Assembly (NCBI GenBank): GCA_025357775.1
Contig: JANXOQ010000013.1
Location: 1-6,661 of the forward strand
Length of the DNA: 6,661 nucleotides
Direction of reading: 5' to 3'
Origin: Ferruginibacter sp.
GTDB lineage: Bacteria > Bacteroidota > Bacteroidia > Chitinophagales > Chitinophagaceae
The translations under genes and the position numbers were made by a program. The first letter of the stretch is position 1, and the number at the start of each line of letters is the position of its first letter. Of the stretch, positions 6,596-6,661 are shown piece after piece. Under the pieces are notes generated by a model. It had not been told where the DNA came from. It saw only the letters and a list, made by a program, of their open reading frames with translations, and did no database searches.

Positions 6596-6661
6596 AGGTT
6601 TGATTTAGTAAAATTATAACGCAGTATGTGTTATTGTATTGTTATCCAATTTTAAAGAAAA
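6596..6661 (-). promoter_or_regulatory. Upstream region with possible promoter; no Shine-Dalgarno
   Basis: On the minus strand this AT-rich leader contains TATAAT (6618-6613) overlapping TAATTTTA (6616-6609), which is close to the Bacteroidota -7 element TAnnTTTG. No convincing TTTG -33 box lies 19-21 bases upstream, so the promoter call is weak. The 14 bases before the ATG (ACTAAATCAAACCT) hold no purine-rich ribosome-binding site. An ATAACA hexamer occurs twice with starts 11 bases apart (6645-6640 and 6634-6629). The neighbouring gene, if any, is outside the window. Confidence 0.3.

Noticed and set aside
1..6661. CRISPR array, tRNA/rRNA, insertion sequence or terminator
   Set aside because: No exact spaced direct repeats, cloverleaf, transposase motif or terminal inverted repeats were seen; nearly every base is inside one coding frame.

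Overview
The window is almost entirely one very large gene on the minus strand. Reading the minus strand in the frame that starts at the ATG at 6595-6593, I checked every codon down to base 2 and found no stop: 2,198 codons, still open at the left edge. The only other sequence is about 66 bases upstream of the start (6596-6661). The C-terminal end and stop codon lie outside the window. Open stretches on the plus strand are antisense shadows of this gene.

The encoded protein is a secreted, multidomain, adhesin-like surface protein of the kind found in Bacteroidota (Bacteroidetes) that use the type IX secretion system (T9SS). Support comes from a signal peptide ending in QAQ, an N-terminal module with the motif YTTLQLAFAAINNGTHKG, a long Asn-rich right-handed parallel beta-helix closing with DIGADEFDG, CHU_C-type Ig-like domains, the module carrying GYFVFVRGDR / SIGNPYPS / ESGEAFFVQS, and a final Fn3-like VEQSNDGTNF...WYRVKI...KYS segment that in this family normally sits just before the T9SS sorting domain. 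The DNA is AT-rich, and no Shine-Dalgarno sequence precedes the start, as is usual in this phylum. A free-living or host-associated Bacteroidota member, perhaps Chitinophagales/Sphingobacteriia-like, is my best guess; genus cannot be read from this.

Layout in protein order (right to left on the map): upstream DNA 6596-6661; signal peptide 6530-6595; N-terminal cap module 6239-6529; beta-helix 4118-6238; Ig-like domain 3824-4096; a second Ig-like domain split by an inserted beta-sandwich (3038-3823, insert 3092-3625); a third Ig-like domain 2786-3037; a fourth Ig-like domain split by a MAM/lectin-like insert (1991-2776, insert 2168-2701); a WxG...NW beta-strand-rich domain 1466-1987; the GNPYPS module 305-1465; Fn3-like domain 1-304.

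No second gene, RNA gene, mobile element or CRISPR array is present. The most interesting points are a regular repeat of about 36 residues in the beta-helix with a near-constant G-I to N-x-I spacing, a 99-residue stretch with no charged residue, two successive Ig domains that each appear interrupted by another folded domain, and a strong base-composition contrast between the beta-helix and the C-terminal half. I see no evidence of a new enzymatic or defence system; this looks like a large but recognisable type of cell-surface protein.
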